A stretch of DNA of 64,000 nt from Cupriavidus sp. YR651 (GCF_900101625.1 NZ_FMYZ01000004.1:433571-497570), one strand, 5' to 3'; counted from the first letter of the stretch, positions 1 to 9,460 are shown. Program-made: numbers and translations. Notes: generated from the sequence alone by a model not told the origin.

Positions 1-1
1 T

Positions 2-808
2 GCGCAGCGGTTGGAGCTGCCGGGCCGGATCGAGTCGGCCGAGGGCGTGCTGGCCGGTGCGCAGCGGCTGCTGCTGGCCCTCTCGGGCTGGCTGGCCGCG
101 CAACAGGCCGGCGTGACGCGCTGCGTGCTGGTGCTGGAACACGAGCGCTACCGGCTGGGCGAGGACACCGACAGCACGCTCGTGCCGCTGGGGCTGGCGC
201 AGCCGAGCCGCGACGCGGCCCACTTGTCGAAGCTGCTGCGCGAAAAGCTGGACAAGGTCCGCTTTCATGCGCCCGTGGGCGGCCTGGCCTTGCGCGTGGA
301 GGCGATGGAGACCTGCGTGCCGCAGAGCGATTCGCTGTTCCCGGAGCCCGGTGCGGAGCCTGCTGAGCTGGGCCGCCTGCTCGACACGCTGATGGCGCGC
401 CTCGGCCGCGACAACGTGTTGCAGCCGCGCCCGCTGGCCGATCATCGTCCCGAACGCGCGAACCAGTGGTGCCCGGTGGACGAGCCGCCCGCGCGTGGCG
501 CGGCGCGGGCGCCCGCCATCGGCGCGCCGCCACCGGAACGTCCGCTGTGGCTGCTGGAAGCGCCGCTGTCGCTGCGTGTGCACAAGCACCGCCCGGTGTA
601 CGACGGCCCGCTGGTCATGCTGACGCGCCCCGAGCGGATCGAGGCCGGCTGGTGGGACGGCGGGCTGGCCACGCGCGATTACTTCATCGCCGAGCGTGCC
701 GACGGGCTGCGCTGCTGGGTCTATCGCGAGCGCCCGGGCCACCCCACGCGCGACGGGCAGGAGGATGGCGGCGAATACCGCTGGTTCCTGCACGGGCTGT
801 TTGCCTGA
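2..808 (+). CDS. imuB: ImuB-like Y-family polymerase homologue, C-terminal part (truncated by window edge)
   Basis: The gene is cut by the left edge; its frame is open from base 2, leaving about 268 codons of the C-terminal half. ImuB is a catalytically inactive Y-family polymerase relative that links the error-prone polymerase DnaE2 to the beta clamp during damage-induced mutagenesis. The identification rests on context and on the C-terminus: only 15 bases separate it from dnaE2, and the protein ends in a WFLHGLF motif that I associate with ImuB proteins. The palm residues and the clamp-binding motif lie outside the window, so loss of polymerase activity cannot be confirmed. An imuA gene would be expected further upstream. 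No LexA box can be judged because the promoter is not included. Confidence 0.85.
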   Translation, partial: AQRLELPGRIESAEGVLAGAQRLLLALSGWLAAQQAGVTRCVLVLEHERYRLGEDTDSTLVPLGLAQPSRDAAHLSKLLREKLDKVRFHAPVGGLALRVEAMETCVPQSDSLFPEPGAEPAELGRLLDTLMARLGRDNVLQPRPLADHRPERANQWCPVDEPPARGAARAPAIGAPPPERPLWLLEAPLSLRVHKHRPVYDGPLVMLTRPERIEAGWWDGGLATRDYFIAERADGLRCWVYRERPGHPTRDGQEDGGEYRWFLHGLFA

Positions 809-823
809 GCCCCGGGGATCGCC

Positions 824-3800
824 ATGTTGCCATCGCTGCCCGGACTTTCCTCGCTGCTGCCGTCGCTGCCCGACTACGTCGAACTGCATTGCATTTCCAA
901 CTTCACGTTTCTCACCGGCGCCTCGCATCCGCAGGAGCTGATCGCGCGCGCGTTCCGGCTGGGCTACAGCGGGCTGGCGTTGACCGACGAATGTTCGGTG
1001 GCCGGTACCGCGCGGGCCCACCACGCGATCAAGGTGCTGCGCGAGGAAATGTGGGAGGCCGTGGCGCGCAGCGCGCGACGGCTGGCGGCGGGGCAGGCCG
1101 CCGGGGAGATCGACGATGCGGACGAACTGGCGGCGTTTGCGCCGGAAGAGGCTGGGGCCGATGACGACGAGATGCCGCCGCCGGACGTCGACGAGGATGA
1201 GGACCCCGATGCCGCCGCGCGGCGTCACCGCGTGCTGGAGGCCCGCGCGGCCGCTGCCGATGCGTTCAACCTGATCATCGGCAGCCGCTTCGTGCTGGCT
1301 GCCCCGCCGATGCAGGCGGACGCCATGCCGCCGCCGCGTCTGGTGTTGCTGGCCCGGAACCGCGAGGGCTTCGGCAATCTCTGCGAGTTCATCACGCTGG
1401 GCCGCACGCGCGCGGAGAAGGGCAGCTACCTGCTGTATCCGTCGGATATCGCCGACCCCGCCCCCGCGCAGGCGCACCTGCGCGGCATGCCAGATTGCCT
1501 GGCGATCCTGCTGCCCGACTACTGCGCCGATCCGGACGTCCTGCGTGCGCAGGCCGCGTGGTGCCGCGAGACCTTCGGCGATCGCGCGTGGATGGCGCTG
1601 GAGCACTTGCAAGGCCACGCCGAGGCGCTGCACCGGTCGCGCCTGCAGACGGTTTCCGCCGAAACCGGGCTGCCGCTGGTGGCGGCGGGTGCGGTCAACA
1701 TGCACGTGCGCTCGCGCAAGCCGCTGGCCGATGTGCTGACCGCGATCCGCCTGAGCCAGCCGCTGCCCGCCTGCGGCATGGCGCTGGCGCCCAACGCGGA
1801 GGCCCACCTGCGCATGCGGCAGGTGCTGTCGCGGCTCTATCCGCGCGAGACACTGGCGCAGACGCTGGCGATCGCCGGCCAGTGCAAGTTCTCGCTGGAT
1901 ACGCTGCGCTACGAGTATCCCGAGGAACTGGTCCCCGATAACGAGACCCCCATCGGCTATCTGCGCAAGGAAGTGGAGCGCGGCATGCGGGAACGCTTTC
2001 CGCATGGCATGGCGCCCGAGTGGGAGGCCCAGCTCCATGGCGAGCTCGAACTGATCGAGGAGAAGTCGTACGAGCCATTCTTCCTGACCGTGCACGACAT
2101 CGTCCGCTTTGCGCGCGGGCGCGGCATCCTGTGCCAGGGGCGGGGATCGGCGGCCAACTCGCTGGTCTGCTACTGCCTGCATATCACCGAGGTCAGCCCG
2201 GAGCAGGCCAACCTGCTGTTCGGCCGCTTCCTCTCGCGCGAGCGCGATGAGCCGCCCGATATCGACGTGGACTTCGAGCACCAGCGGCGCGAGGAAGTCA
2301 TCCAGTACATCTACGAGAAATACGGCCGTCATCGCGCCGCGCTGGCGGCGTCGCTGATCACGTACCGGTCACGCAGTGCGTTGCGCGATGTGGGGCGCGC
2401 GCTCGGCATCGACCCCGGCGTGGTGGAGCAGGTGGTCAAGGGGCAGGCGTGGTGGGACGGCGGCATGGCGTTTCTCGCGCGGCTCACGCGTTACGGGCTG
2501 GACCCCGATTCGCCGGCGGTGCGCCAGTGGGCCAGCCTGACCGAGCAGTTGCGCGGGTTTCCGCGCCACCTGTCGCAGCACGTGGGCGGATTCGTGATCG
2601 CGCGGCACAAGCTGTCGCGGCTGGTGCCGATCGAGAATGCGGCGATGGAAAACCGCAGCGTGATCCAGTGGGACAAGGACGACCTGGAATCGCTGGGGCT
2701 GCTCAAGGTGGACGTGCTGGCGCTGGGCATGCTGACCGCGATCCGGCGCGCGCTGGCGATGGTGCCGAACCCCGAGCCGGACCGCGCCGGCCTGCCGTGC
2801 CGCATGGAAGACCTGCCGGAGACCGATGACGCCACCTACGAAATGATCTGCAAGGCCGATACGGTCGGCGTGTTCCAGATCGAATCGCGCGCGCAGCAGT
2901 CGATGCTGCCGCGCCTGCAGCCACGCCAGTACTACGACCTGGTGGTGGAGGTGGCCATCGTGCGGCCGGGGCCGATTCAGGGCGGCATGGTGCATCCCTA
3001 CCTCAAGCGGCGCGAGGATCTGCGCCGCACCGGCAAGCTGCCGACCTACTTCAACGACGTGATTCGCCGCGTGCTGGGGCGCACGCTGGGCGTGCCGATC
3101 TTCCAGGAGCAGGTGATGCAGCTGGCCATCGACGCGGCCGGCTTTACGCCGGGGCAGGCGGACCAGTTGCGCCGGTCGATGGCCGCATGGCGCCGGCGTG
3201 GCGACCTGAAGAAGCATCAGGACGCGCTGGTGCGCGCGCTGACCACGCGCGGGTATCCGGAGTCGTTCGCGCTGGCCATCTGCAAGCAGATCGAAGGGTT
3301 TGGCGAATACGGGTTTCCGGAAAGCCATGCGGCCAGTTTTGCCAAGCTGGTGTATGTGAGCGCCTGGATCAAGTGCCATTACCCGGATGCGTTCCTGTAT
3401 GCGCTGCTCAACAGCCAGCCAATGGGCTTCTATTCGCCCTCGCAGCTTGTGCAGGATGCGCGCCGGCATGGCGTGGTCACGCTGCCGGTGGACGTGACGA
3501 TCAGCCACTGGGAAAGCACGCTGGAACCACGGCGGCCCGGTCAGCGCTTTCGGGATGTGCGGCTGGGGATGAATCGCGTGAAGGGCATGCGCGATGCGGC
3601 CGCGCTGCGGATCGAGGCCGCGCGTGCCGAGCGGCCGTTCGAGAGCGTGGAGGACCTGGCACGCCGCGCGCAGCTGGACCGGCACGATATCGACGTGCTG
3701 GCTGCGGCCGACGCGCTGGTCTCGCTGGCCGGGCACCGCCGGCAGGCCCGCTGGCATGCGCGGGGCGCAGCCGTGCAGACCGCGCATCGCGACCTGCTGC

Positions 3801-4264
3801 ACGAGGCGCCGCCGGCCGAGAGCGAATTGCTGCTGCCCGAACCGAAGATCGGCGAGGACGTGGTGGCGGATTACGCCAGCCTGGGACTGTCGCTGAAGTG
3901 CCACCCGCTGACGCTGCTGCGGCGGCGGCTGACCGCGCTGAAGTACCTGACCGCGCAGCAGTTGTCCCATTGCGGCAACGGCAGGCGGGTGCGCGCATGC
4001 GGCATCGTCACGGTGCGCCAGCGGCCCTCCACGGCCAGCGGCACGATCTTTACGTCGATCGAGGACGAGACCGGCGCGGTCAATGTGATCGTGTGGCCGG
4101 ACCTCGTCGAACGTCAGCGCAAGGAGATGCTGGGCGCCACGTTGCTAGGGGTGATCGGCACATGGCAGCGTCAGGGCGAGGTGAAACACCTGGTCGCGCA
4201 GGAACTGGTGGACCTGAGCCCGCTGCTGGGACGACTCATGGTCGGCAGCCGGGACTTTCATTGA
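824..4264 (+). CDS. dnaE2: Error-prone DNA polymerase III alpha subunit DnaE2
   Basis: This 1146-residue protein is a C-family DNA polymerase that carries out translesion synthesis with ImuA and ImuB. The N-terminal PHP domain starts at about residue 17 (YVELHCISNFTFLTGASHP). The catalytic carboxylates sit in the PDIDVDF motif around residues 478-484, with D481 and D483 as the likely metal ligands. The fingers, helix-hairpin-helix and C-terminal OB-fold regions follow, and the length fits DnaE2 (1000-1150) rather than replicative DnaE1. The start at 824 is the first ATG after imuB and matches the family N-terminus. An unusual Asp/Glu/Pro-rich stretch around residues 110-130 looks like a lineage insertion in the PHP domain. 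Its stop is 9 bases from the converging P450 gene. Confidence 0.96.
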   Translation: MLPSLPGLSSLLPSLPDYVELHCISNFTFLTGASHPQELIARAFRLGYSGLALTDECSVAGTARAHHAIKVLREEMWEAVARSARRLAAGQAAGEIDDADELAAFAPEEAGADDDEMPPPDVDEDEDPDAAARRHRVLEARAAAADAFNLIIGSRFVLAAPPMQADAMPPPRLVLLARNREGFGNLCEFITLGRTRAEKGSYLLYPSDIADPAPAQAHLRGMPDCLAILLPDYCADPDVLRAQAAWCRETFGDRAWMALEHLQGHAEALHRSRLQTVSAETGLPLVAAGAVNMHVRSRKPLADVLTAIRLSQPLPACGMALAPNAEAHLRMRQVLSRLYPRETLAQTLAIAGQCKFSLDTLRYEYPEELVPDNETPIGYLRKEVERGMRERFPHGMAPEWEAQLHGELELIEEKSYEPFFLTVHDIVRFARGRGILCQGRGSAANSLVCYCLHITEVSPEQANLLFGRFLSRERDEPPDIDVDFEHQRREEVIQYIYEKYGRHRAALAASLITYRSRSALRDVGRALGIDPGVVEQVVKGQAWWDGGMAFLARLTRYGLDPDSPAVRQWASLTEQLRGFPRHLSQHVGGFVIARHKLSRLVPIENAAMENRSVIQWDKDDLESLGLLKVDVLALGMLTAIRRALAMVPNPEPDRAGLPCRMEDLPETDDATYEMICKADTVGVFQIESRAQQSMLPRLQPRQYYDLVVEVAIVRPGPIQGGMVHPYLKRREDLRRTGKLPTYFNDVIRRVLGRTLGVPIFQEQVMQLAIDAAGFTPGQADQLRRSMAAWRRRGDLKKHQDALVRALTTRGYPESFALAICKQIEGFGEYGFPESHAASFAKLVYVSAWIKCHYPDAFLYALLNSQPMGFYSPSQLVQDARRHGVVTLPVDVTISHWESTLEPRRPGQRFRDVRLGMNRVKGMRDAAALRIEAARAERPFESVEDLARRAQLDRHDIDVLAAADALVSLAGHRRQARWHARGAAVQTAHRDLLHEAPPAESELLLPEPKIGEDVVADYASLGLSLKCHPLTLLRRRLTALKYLTAQQLSHCGNGRRVRACGIVTVRQRPSTASGTIFTSIEDETGAVNVIVWPDLVERQRKEMLGATLLGVIGTWQRQGEVKHLVAQELVDLSPLLGRLMVGSRDFH

Positions 4265-4273
4265 GGCGCCACG

Positions 4274-6616
4274 TCAAAGCTCCAGCACCAGCTTTCCGCC
4301 TCTGGCCGCGCGCGAGCAGCACGCCATCATCCGGTTGTTCGCTTCGCGCTCGCCGCGGGTCAGCACCACGTCGCGATGATCTACATCGCCCGCCAGCACG
4401 CGCACCTCGCACGATCCGCACAGCCCTTCCTCGCAGTCGCTCTGCACATCGATGTTGGCGCCGCGCAGGGCCGCCAGCAGGGTCTGGCCGGCGGGCACTT
4501 CGACGGTCAGGCCGGAGTCCTTCAGCTCCACCGTAAACGGCTGCTCCTTCGACGGGTCCAGCGTGCCGAGCGCCGACACGAAATGCTCGACCCGCAACGC
4601 ATCCTCGGGCCACGCGGCGCACTGCGCCTCCAGCGCCTCGATCATGCGGGCCGGGCCACAGGCATAGATCTGCGTGTCGGCATCGGGTGCGCCCAGGATC
4701 TCGGCGAAGTCCGCGCGCTGGCCTGCATCGCGCGCATGCACGCGCAACCGCTCGCCATGCAGTGCGACGAGTTCATCGAGCATCGCCATCGCGCTCCGCG
4801 AACGGCCGCAATAGTGGAACGTATAGTCGATGCCCAGTTCGCGTGCGCGGCGCGCCATGGCGCTGACCGGCGTCACGCCAATGCCGCCGGCGATAAAGAT
4901 CGCCTTGCGGCAGCCCTCATCCAGCCGGAAGTGGTTGCGCGGGCCGCGAATCTTGAGCCTGTCGCCCCGCCGCACGCTGTCGTGAATCCATGCCGAGCCG
5001 CCACGGCTTTCCGTCTCGCGCAGCACGGCGATCTCGAAGGCCCCCGTGTTGGCCGGATCACCACATAGCGAGTACTGCCGCGAGATGCCCGTGTTGCCGC
5101 ACTCCACATCGATATGCGATCCCGGCGACCAGCGCGGCAGCGCCTTGCCGTCCGGCGAGGCCAGGTGCAAGCGCACCACGCCGTCGGCGGCCGGATCGAT
5201 GTGCTCGACCACTACCGTGCGGCTGGCCGCGTGTCCGGAGGGCTCGCCGATGCGCACCGATGCGCGCGTGGACAGCACCGAGGGGTCGTTCCGCTCTGGA
5301 TTCCGCGCCGGGTCCCATTCCACCCGGAGGTGCTCCGGGCCCCGGAAGGAGGTGTTCGGCACGTACGTGAAGCGCTGCTCGGCCAGCCGCATATGGGGCA
5401 GGCGGCGCGTCAGCTCTTCCAGGAAGATCTGCATCTCCATGCGCGCCAGGTTCTTGCCCATGCACTGGTGCGAGCCATAGCCAAACGTCAGCTGGTCGCT
5501 GGCATTGTCGCGGCGGATGTCGAACAGGTCCGCATCGGCGAAGTGCTGTTCATCGTGGTTGGCGGATGACGTCACGATCAGCAGCTTCGTGCCCGCCGGC
5601 AGTGCGATGCCGCCGACCTCGGTGTCGCGCGTGACGATGCGCCGCCATGCCGCCACGGAGCCGTTGTGGCGCAGGCACTCTTCCACCGCGTTGGGGATCA
5701 GCGCCGGGTCTTCGCAGATTTCGCGCCACACGTCCGGATGCTGGAGCAGCAGCTTGATCGCATTGGCCGATGCATTGGCCGTGGTCTCATGCGCGGCTAC
5801 GATGCCGGCCATCATCATCGAGTGCAGGTAGGAATCGGTCACCACCTCGGGCAACTCGCGCTGCTTGCGCAGGCCGTACTGCATCCAGCCCGGGCCGGAC
5901 GGGTCCTCGCGCATCTTGTCCAGGATCTTGCCGGCGAGCTGCCAGAAATTGCCGACGGCGTGCGCCACGGCCACCTGTTCCTCGGGCTTTGGCCGCCCCC
6001 AGGTGTTGACCGTATGCGCAATCGAGTACTGGCGCAGCAGGTCCATGTCTTCCTCGGGGACGCCGAGGAAATGCAGCGCCACCGTCAGCGGCACTTCCCA
6101 CAACATCTGGTCGACCAGGTCCGCGCGGCCATCGTCGATAAAGCGGTCCACGTACTCGCGCGTCAGCTGCCGCACCATCGGTTCGTGATGGGCCAGCTCG
6201 GCCGGCGTGAAGGGCTCCATCAGCGCACGGCGGCGCGGCATGTGAGCCGGTTCGTCTTCATTGACCAGCGTGCGGTTCATCGCATAGCCGTAGGACGCCA
6301 GCACCGCGTTGGCTTCGTCGCCCGTCGGCGTGATCTTTTCCAGCGCGATGGCCGGGCTGAAGGTGAGGTTGTCGCGGAAGATCGCCTTGATGTCCGCATA
6401 ACGTGTCACCACCCAGTAGCCAAGCTTCGGGCTGTAGAACACGGGCTCCTGCTCGCGCGACCAGCGCACGTAGTCCGGCGGGTCCTGCTGGTAGCCATCC
6501 TCGAACGGGTCGAACGCCGCGGCGTTGTGGCTCACGGGGCAACCGTCCGGTGCGCGCAGGGCGCTGTGGTCGATGGGGCAACCCCCGGCGCGGGAGGGTG
6601 AAGGGGATTGGGACAT
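4274..6616 (-). CDS. Self-sufficient cytochrome P450 fused to phthalate-dioxygenase-type reductase (CYP116B-like)
   Basis: The 780-residue protein joins a P450 monooxygenase to its own electron chain, so NAD(P)H can drive substrate hydroxylation without partner proteins. In order: P450 domain to about residue 430, with I-helix AGIVAAHETT, K-helix ExxR (ECLR) and heme loop FGYGSHQCMG whose Cys385 is the axial ligand; an FMN-binding segment (RQYSLCG); a nucleotide-binding segment (AGGIGVTPVSA, about 574-584); and a plant-type 2Fe-2S ferredoxin with cysteines at about 727, 732, 735 and 764. The order is that of the CYP116B (P450RhF) class. The start has a GGAG nine bases upstream. The physiological substrate cannot be read from sequence. 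A palindromic repeat (6714-6825) and a TctC gene lie upstream on the same strand. Confidence 0.95.
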   Translation of the reverse strand: MSQSPSPSRAGGCPIDHSALRAPDGCPVSHNAAAFDPFEDGYQQDPPDYVRWSREQEPVFYSPKLGYWVVTRYADIKAIFRDNLTFSPAIALEKITPTGDEANAVLASYGYAMNRTLVNEDEPAHMPRRRALMEPFTPAELAHHEPMVRQLTREYVDRFIDDGRADLVDQMLWEVPLTVALHFLGVPEEDMDLLRQYSIAHTVNTWGRPKPEEQVAVAHAVGNFWQLAGKILDKMREDPSGPGWMQYGLRKQRELPEVVTDSYLHSMMMAGIVAAHETTANASANAIKLLLQHPDVWREICEDPALIPNAVEECLRHNGSVAAWRRIVTRDTEVGGIALPAGTKLLIVTSSANHDEQHFADADLFDIRRDNASDQLTFGYGSHQCMGKNLARMEMQIFLEELTRRLPHMRLAEQRFTYVPNTSFRGPEHLRVEWDPARNPERNDPSVLSTRASVRIGEPSGHAASRTVVVEHIDPAADGVVRLHLASPDGKALPRWSPGSHIDVECGNTGISRQYSLCGDPANTGAFEIAVLRETESRGGSAWIHDSVRRGDRLKIRGPRNHFRLDEGCRKAIFIAGGIGVTPVSAMARRARELGIDYTFHYCGRSRSAMAMLDELVALHGERLRVHARDAGQRADFAEILGAPDADTQIYACGPARMIEALEAQCAAWPEDALRVEHFVSALGTLDPSKEQPFTVELKDSGLTVEVPAGQTLLAALRGANIDVQSDCEEGLCGSCEVRVLAGDVDHRDVVLTRGEREANNRMMACCSRAARGGKLVLEL

Positions 6617-6713
6617 GCTGCGCGCTCCGTACTGAGGGTGAGGCTAAGGTGGTCGCCCCGTGTCGACACGAGGCAGTGATGCAGGGGGGGCTGCTGGTTG
6701 GCCAGCGGCCCTG

Positions 6714-6825
6714 GAGGTTGTTTAAAAATGAAGCGAAGCGGTCCTGGCTAGACGCGCGGCCGCAGGCAGTACAAGTGGTACGACAAGGCCGCGCAACGAC
6801 GCCAGGATCTTTTTTAAACGACCTC
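6714..6825. repeat. Long palindromic repeat element, copy 1
   Basis: This 112-bp element has terminal inverted repeats (GAGGTTGTTTAAAAA at the left, the complement with one mismatch at the right) and an inner palindrome of GCGCGGCC and GGCCGCGC arms around two GTAC tetranucleotides. A second copy at 53557-53669 differs by one inserted base and one substitution. The right end touches the TctC stop codon (6826-6828) exactly. As RNA it would fold into a long hairpin, so it may act as a 3' end or stabiliser for the TctC message. It encodes no protein and I see no transposase. Confidence 0.9.
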
Positions 6826-7809
6826 TTAATCGAGGGAAATTTTCAGATCCTGGATGAGCCGGGTCCAGCGCGTGGTCTCGCTGCGCAGCAGATCGGTGTA
6901 TTGCGCGGGCGTGTTGCCCACCGGCTCCACGCCAAAGTCCACCAGCTTCTTGTTGACGCCGGGCTCCTTGATCGCCGCCACGACCTGCTTGTTCAGCGCG
7001 TTGATCACGTCCGGCGGCGTGGCCGACGGCACCACCATGCCGACCAGCGCGGCGGCTTCCACGTTCTTGTAGCCCAGTTCGGCGAAGGTCGGCACGTCAG
7101 GCAGCTGCGGCAGGCGCGTGGCGTTGGCGACGGCCAGCGGGCGCACCTTGCCGCCCTTGATGAAACCAGCGCCGGCGGCGTAGTCGACCATCATCGCGGG
7201 AATCTGGCCGGCCGCGACGTCGGATAGCGCCGGGGCGGCACCGCGATACGGCGCGTGGGTCATCGTCAGGTGGGCTTCCACCTTCAGCAGTTCCATGGCC
7301 AGGTGGTGCGGGCTGCCGGCACCGGCGGACCCGTAGTTGATGCCACCCGGGGTGGCCTTGACCTGTGCGATGAATTCCTGCGCGGTCTTGGCCTGGCTGC
7401 CCGGGCCAACCACCAGGATCATCGGGAAACGGCCCAGCAGCGTCACCGGCGCCAGGTCCTTGGTCGGGCTGTAGGACAGCGTCTTGTACAGCGCCGGGTT
7501 GAAGACCAGCGTGCCGTTGTCCGCCGAGAGCACCGTGTAGCCGTCCGCCGCGGCGCGTGCGGTTTCCGACGCGCCGATGGCCGTATTGCCGCCCGGCTTG
7601 TTGTCGACCACGACAGGCTGGCCGACTTTGGTCGACAGCCCCTGGCCGATGGTGCGGGCGAGGAAGTCCGAGCCGCCGCCAGCGGCGTAGGGCACGATCC
7701 AGCGGATCGGCTTGGCCGGATAGTTGTCGGCGGCATGGGCGGGCACGGCGGCAAGCAACGAGAACGTGGCGGACGCGGCACACACGGCCGCAAGACGGTG
7801 GCGGGGCAT
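6826..7809 (-). CDS. TctC/Bug-family periplasmic solute receptor
   Basis: A 327-residue secreted receptor of the tripartite-tricarboxylate-transporter family, which binds carboxylates or related small organics in the periplasm. The signal peptide ends at AHA-ADNYPAKPIRWIVPYAAGG, and the YPxKPIRxIVPYxxGG start plus VVVDNKPGGNTAIG are the usual Bug ligand-loop motifs. I chose the ATG at 7809 because it gives a clean signal peptide and has AAGGAGA twelve bases upstream; the frame stays open further upstream but would add a non-secretory extension. It is divergent from an IclR regulator and shares its operator. No tctA or tctB membrane gene is nearby, which is common for these expanded receptors. 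Confidence 0.93.
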   Translation of the reverse strand: MPRHRLAAVCAASATFSLLAAVPAHAADNYPAKPIRWIVPYAAGGGSDFLARTIGQGLSTKVGQPVVVDNKPGGNTAIGASETARAAADGYTVLSADNGTLVFNPALYKTLSYSPTKDLAPVTLLGRFPMILVVGPGSQAKTAQEFIAQVKATPGGINYGSAGAGSPHHLAMELLKVEAHLTMTHAPYRGAAPALSDVAAGQIPAMMVDYAAGAGFIKGGKVRPLAVANATRLPQLPDVPTFAELGYKNVEAAALVGMVVPSATPPDVINALNKQVVAAIKEPGVNKKLVDFGVEPVGNTPAQYTDLLRSETTRWTRLIQDLKISLD

Positions 7810-7857
7810 ATTGGGGCGGTCTCCTTGGTATTTGGCCGGATAGTGGGCGGCCTGTTT

Positions 7858-7883
7858 TGCGTAAATAATATACGCATTGCGTA
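7858..7883. promoter_or_regulatory. Candidate IclR operator between TctC and iclR-type gene
   Basis: A perfect inverted repeat, TGCGTA-N7-TACGCA (7858-7876), is followed by a third TGCGTA half-site at 7878-7883. It lies in the 82-103 bases between the divergent starts, as expected for a regulator that controls both itself and the receptor gene. The binding protein is inferred from position. Confidence 0.7.
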
Positions 7884-7912
7884 ATCGTTGAATGGGGGTT
7901 AACCTCAGCGCC

Positions 7913-8728
7913 ATGTCGACCAATCCCGACCTTTCGTCACCGGACGCCCGCCCCCGCGAGCGGCGCCAGCGCGTGCAGGCCGCCGAAACCGGCATGGCCG
8001 TGCTCAAGGGGCTGGCGCGGCTCGGCGGCCGGGCCAGCCTGACGGCCATCGCGACCCACGTCGACGAAAGCCCGGCCAAGGTGCATCGCTACCTCGCCAG
8101 CCTGATCGAGGCAGGGCTGGTGGCACAGGAGAGCGGTACGCAGCAGTACCACCTGGGCATCGAGGCCTTGCAGATCGGTCTGGCGGCGATGCGGCAGGCG
8201 GACCCGATCCGGCTGGCCGAGGCGTCGCTGATCCGCCTGCGGGAGCGGCTGGAGGTCACGTGCTTTGTCTCGGTGATGGGCAACAAGGGGCCGACGATCA
8301 TCCGGATCGAGGAGCCGGGGTTGCCGGTGACGGTCAACGTGCGGGCAGGCTCGGTGATGCCGCTGCTGTGGTCGGCCACCGGACGGGTGTTCCTGGGGAT
8401 GCTCGGCGAGGCCAGCGTGCAGGCGCTGGCCAGGGCGGAACTGGAGGCGGCCACGCCGGATCAGCGCACCCAGCTGGACCCGGACGATCCGCTCGGCAAG
8501 CTGCGCGAGGCGGTATCGGCCGATGGCTGCGCAGCGGTGCGCGATACGAATCTGAAGGGAATCAGCGCGGTGGCGGCGCCCGTGCGCGACTACACGGGGC
8601 GCGTATGCGCGGTGCTGACGGCGCTGGGCGCCACCGGGGGATTCGACCCGTCCATTGACGGGCCGATTGGTCGTGCCGTGCGCGAGGAAGCCGCGGCGAT
8701 CAGCACCTTGCTGGGCTACGCCGCCTGA
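7913..8728 (+). CDS. IclR-family transcriptional regulator
   Basis: About 271 residues with an N-terminal winged helix (AVLKGLARLGGRASLTAIA...KVHRYLASLIEAGLV) and a C-terminal effector-binding domain (VMGNKGPTIIRIEE, IRVAG-type loops). IclR proteins sense small organic acids and typically control the adjacent, divergently transcribed catabolic or uptake gene, here a TctC receptor. Two in-frame ATGs are possible, 7892 and 7913. I prefer 7913 because the earlier one crowds the operator and neither has a strong ribosome site. The gene converges on a glutathione transferase with a 24-base gap. Confidence 0.9.
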   Translation: MSTNPDLSSPDARPRERRQRVQAAETGMAVLKGLARLGGRASLTAIATHVDESPAKVHRYLASLIEAGLVAQESGTQQYHLGIEALQIGLAAMRQADPIRLAEASLIRLRERLEVTCFVSVMGNKGPTIIRIEEPGLPVTVNVRAGSVMPLLWSATGRVFLGMLGEASVQALARAELEAATPDQRTQLDPDDPLGKLREAVSADGCAAVRDTNLKGISAVAAPVRDYTGRVCAVLTALGATGGFDPSIDGPIGRAVREEAAAISTLLGYAA

Positions 8729-8752
8729 CGATCCGGCTTCGTCGCGCGGGTC

Positions 8753-9460
8753 TTACTCGGGACGCTTGGGGATGTTGACCGCGCGCTGCACGGCCGGGCG
8801 GTCCAGGAAGGCGTGCAGCACGCGCGTGACCTCCGGGAAGTCCTTGATGCCGACCAGGTCGCCCGCCTCATAGAACCCCACGATATTGCGCACCCACGGG
8901 AACGTGGCCATGTCGGCGATGGTGTAGTCGTCGCCCATGATCCATGTGCGGCCCTTGAGCCGTTCGTTCAGCACATTCAGCAGGCGGCGCGATTCCGACG
9001 CATAGCGATCGCGCGGGCGCTTGTCTTCGTAATCCTTGCCGGCGAATTTGTGGAAGAAGCCCACCTGGCCGAACATCGGGCCGACGCCACCCATCTGGAA
9101 CATGACCCACTGGATCATCTCGTAGCGGCCCGCCGCATCGGTCGGCAGGAATTTGCCCGTTTTCTCCGCCAGGTAAAGCAGGATCGCGCCGGATTCGAAC
9201 AGCGCCAGCGGCTTGCCGCCCGGACCGTCGGGGTCGATGATCGCCGGGATCTTGTTGTTCGGATTCAATGAAAGAAATTCCGGCGACATCTGGTCGTTCT
9301 TGTCGAAGCGCACCAGATGCGGCTCATAGGGCAGGCCGGTCTCTTCCAGCATCAGCGATACCTTGATGCCATTGGGGGTATTCAGCGAATACAGCTGCAG
9401 ACGGTCCGGATGCTGCGCAGGCCATTTGCGGGTAATGGGGTAGGCGGACAAGTCTGCCAT
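8753..9460 (-). CDS. Glutathione S-transferase, YfcG/YghU (Ure2p-like) type
   Basis: This 235-residue cytosolic protein has an N-terminal thioredoxin fold with LQLYSLNTPNGIKVSLMLEE, the NTPNG signature of nu-class (YghU/YfcG) transferases, and the glutathione gamma-Glu contact FESGAI. The C-terminal helical domain follows from about residue 105. Such enzymes act on disulfides such as 2-hydroxyethyl disulfide or organic peroxides; the substrate here is unknown. The start at 9460 has AGGAGACCTC directly before the ATG. It appears monocistronic. Confidence 0.92.
   Translation of the reverse strand: MADLSAYPITRKWPAQHPDRLQLYSLNTPNGIKVSLMLEETGLPYEPHLVRFDKNDQMSPEFLSLNPNNKIPAIIDPDGPGGKPLALFESGAILLYLAEKTGKFLPTDAAGRYEMIQWVMFQMGGVGPMFGQVGFFHKFAGKDYEDKRPRDRYASESRRLLNVLNERLKGRTWIMGDDYTIADMATFPWVRNIVGFYEAGDLVGIKDFPEVTRVLHAFLDRPAVQRAVNIPKRPE

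Noticed and set aside
2369..3970. A 533-codon minus-strand frame inside dnaE2
   Set aside because: Antisense to a polymerase with clear catalytic motifs; no ribosome site and shadow-type composition.
6714..6825. Insertion sequence
   Set aside because: The element is only 112 bp, encodes nothing and shows no clear target duplication. A non-autonomous palindromic repeat is the better description.
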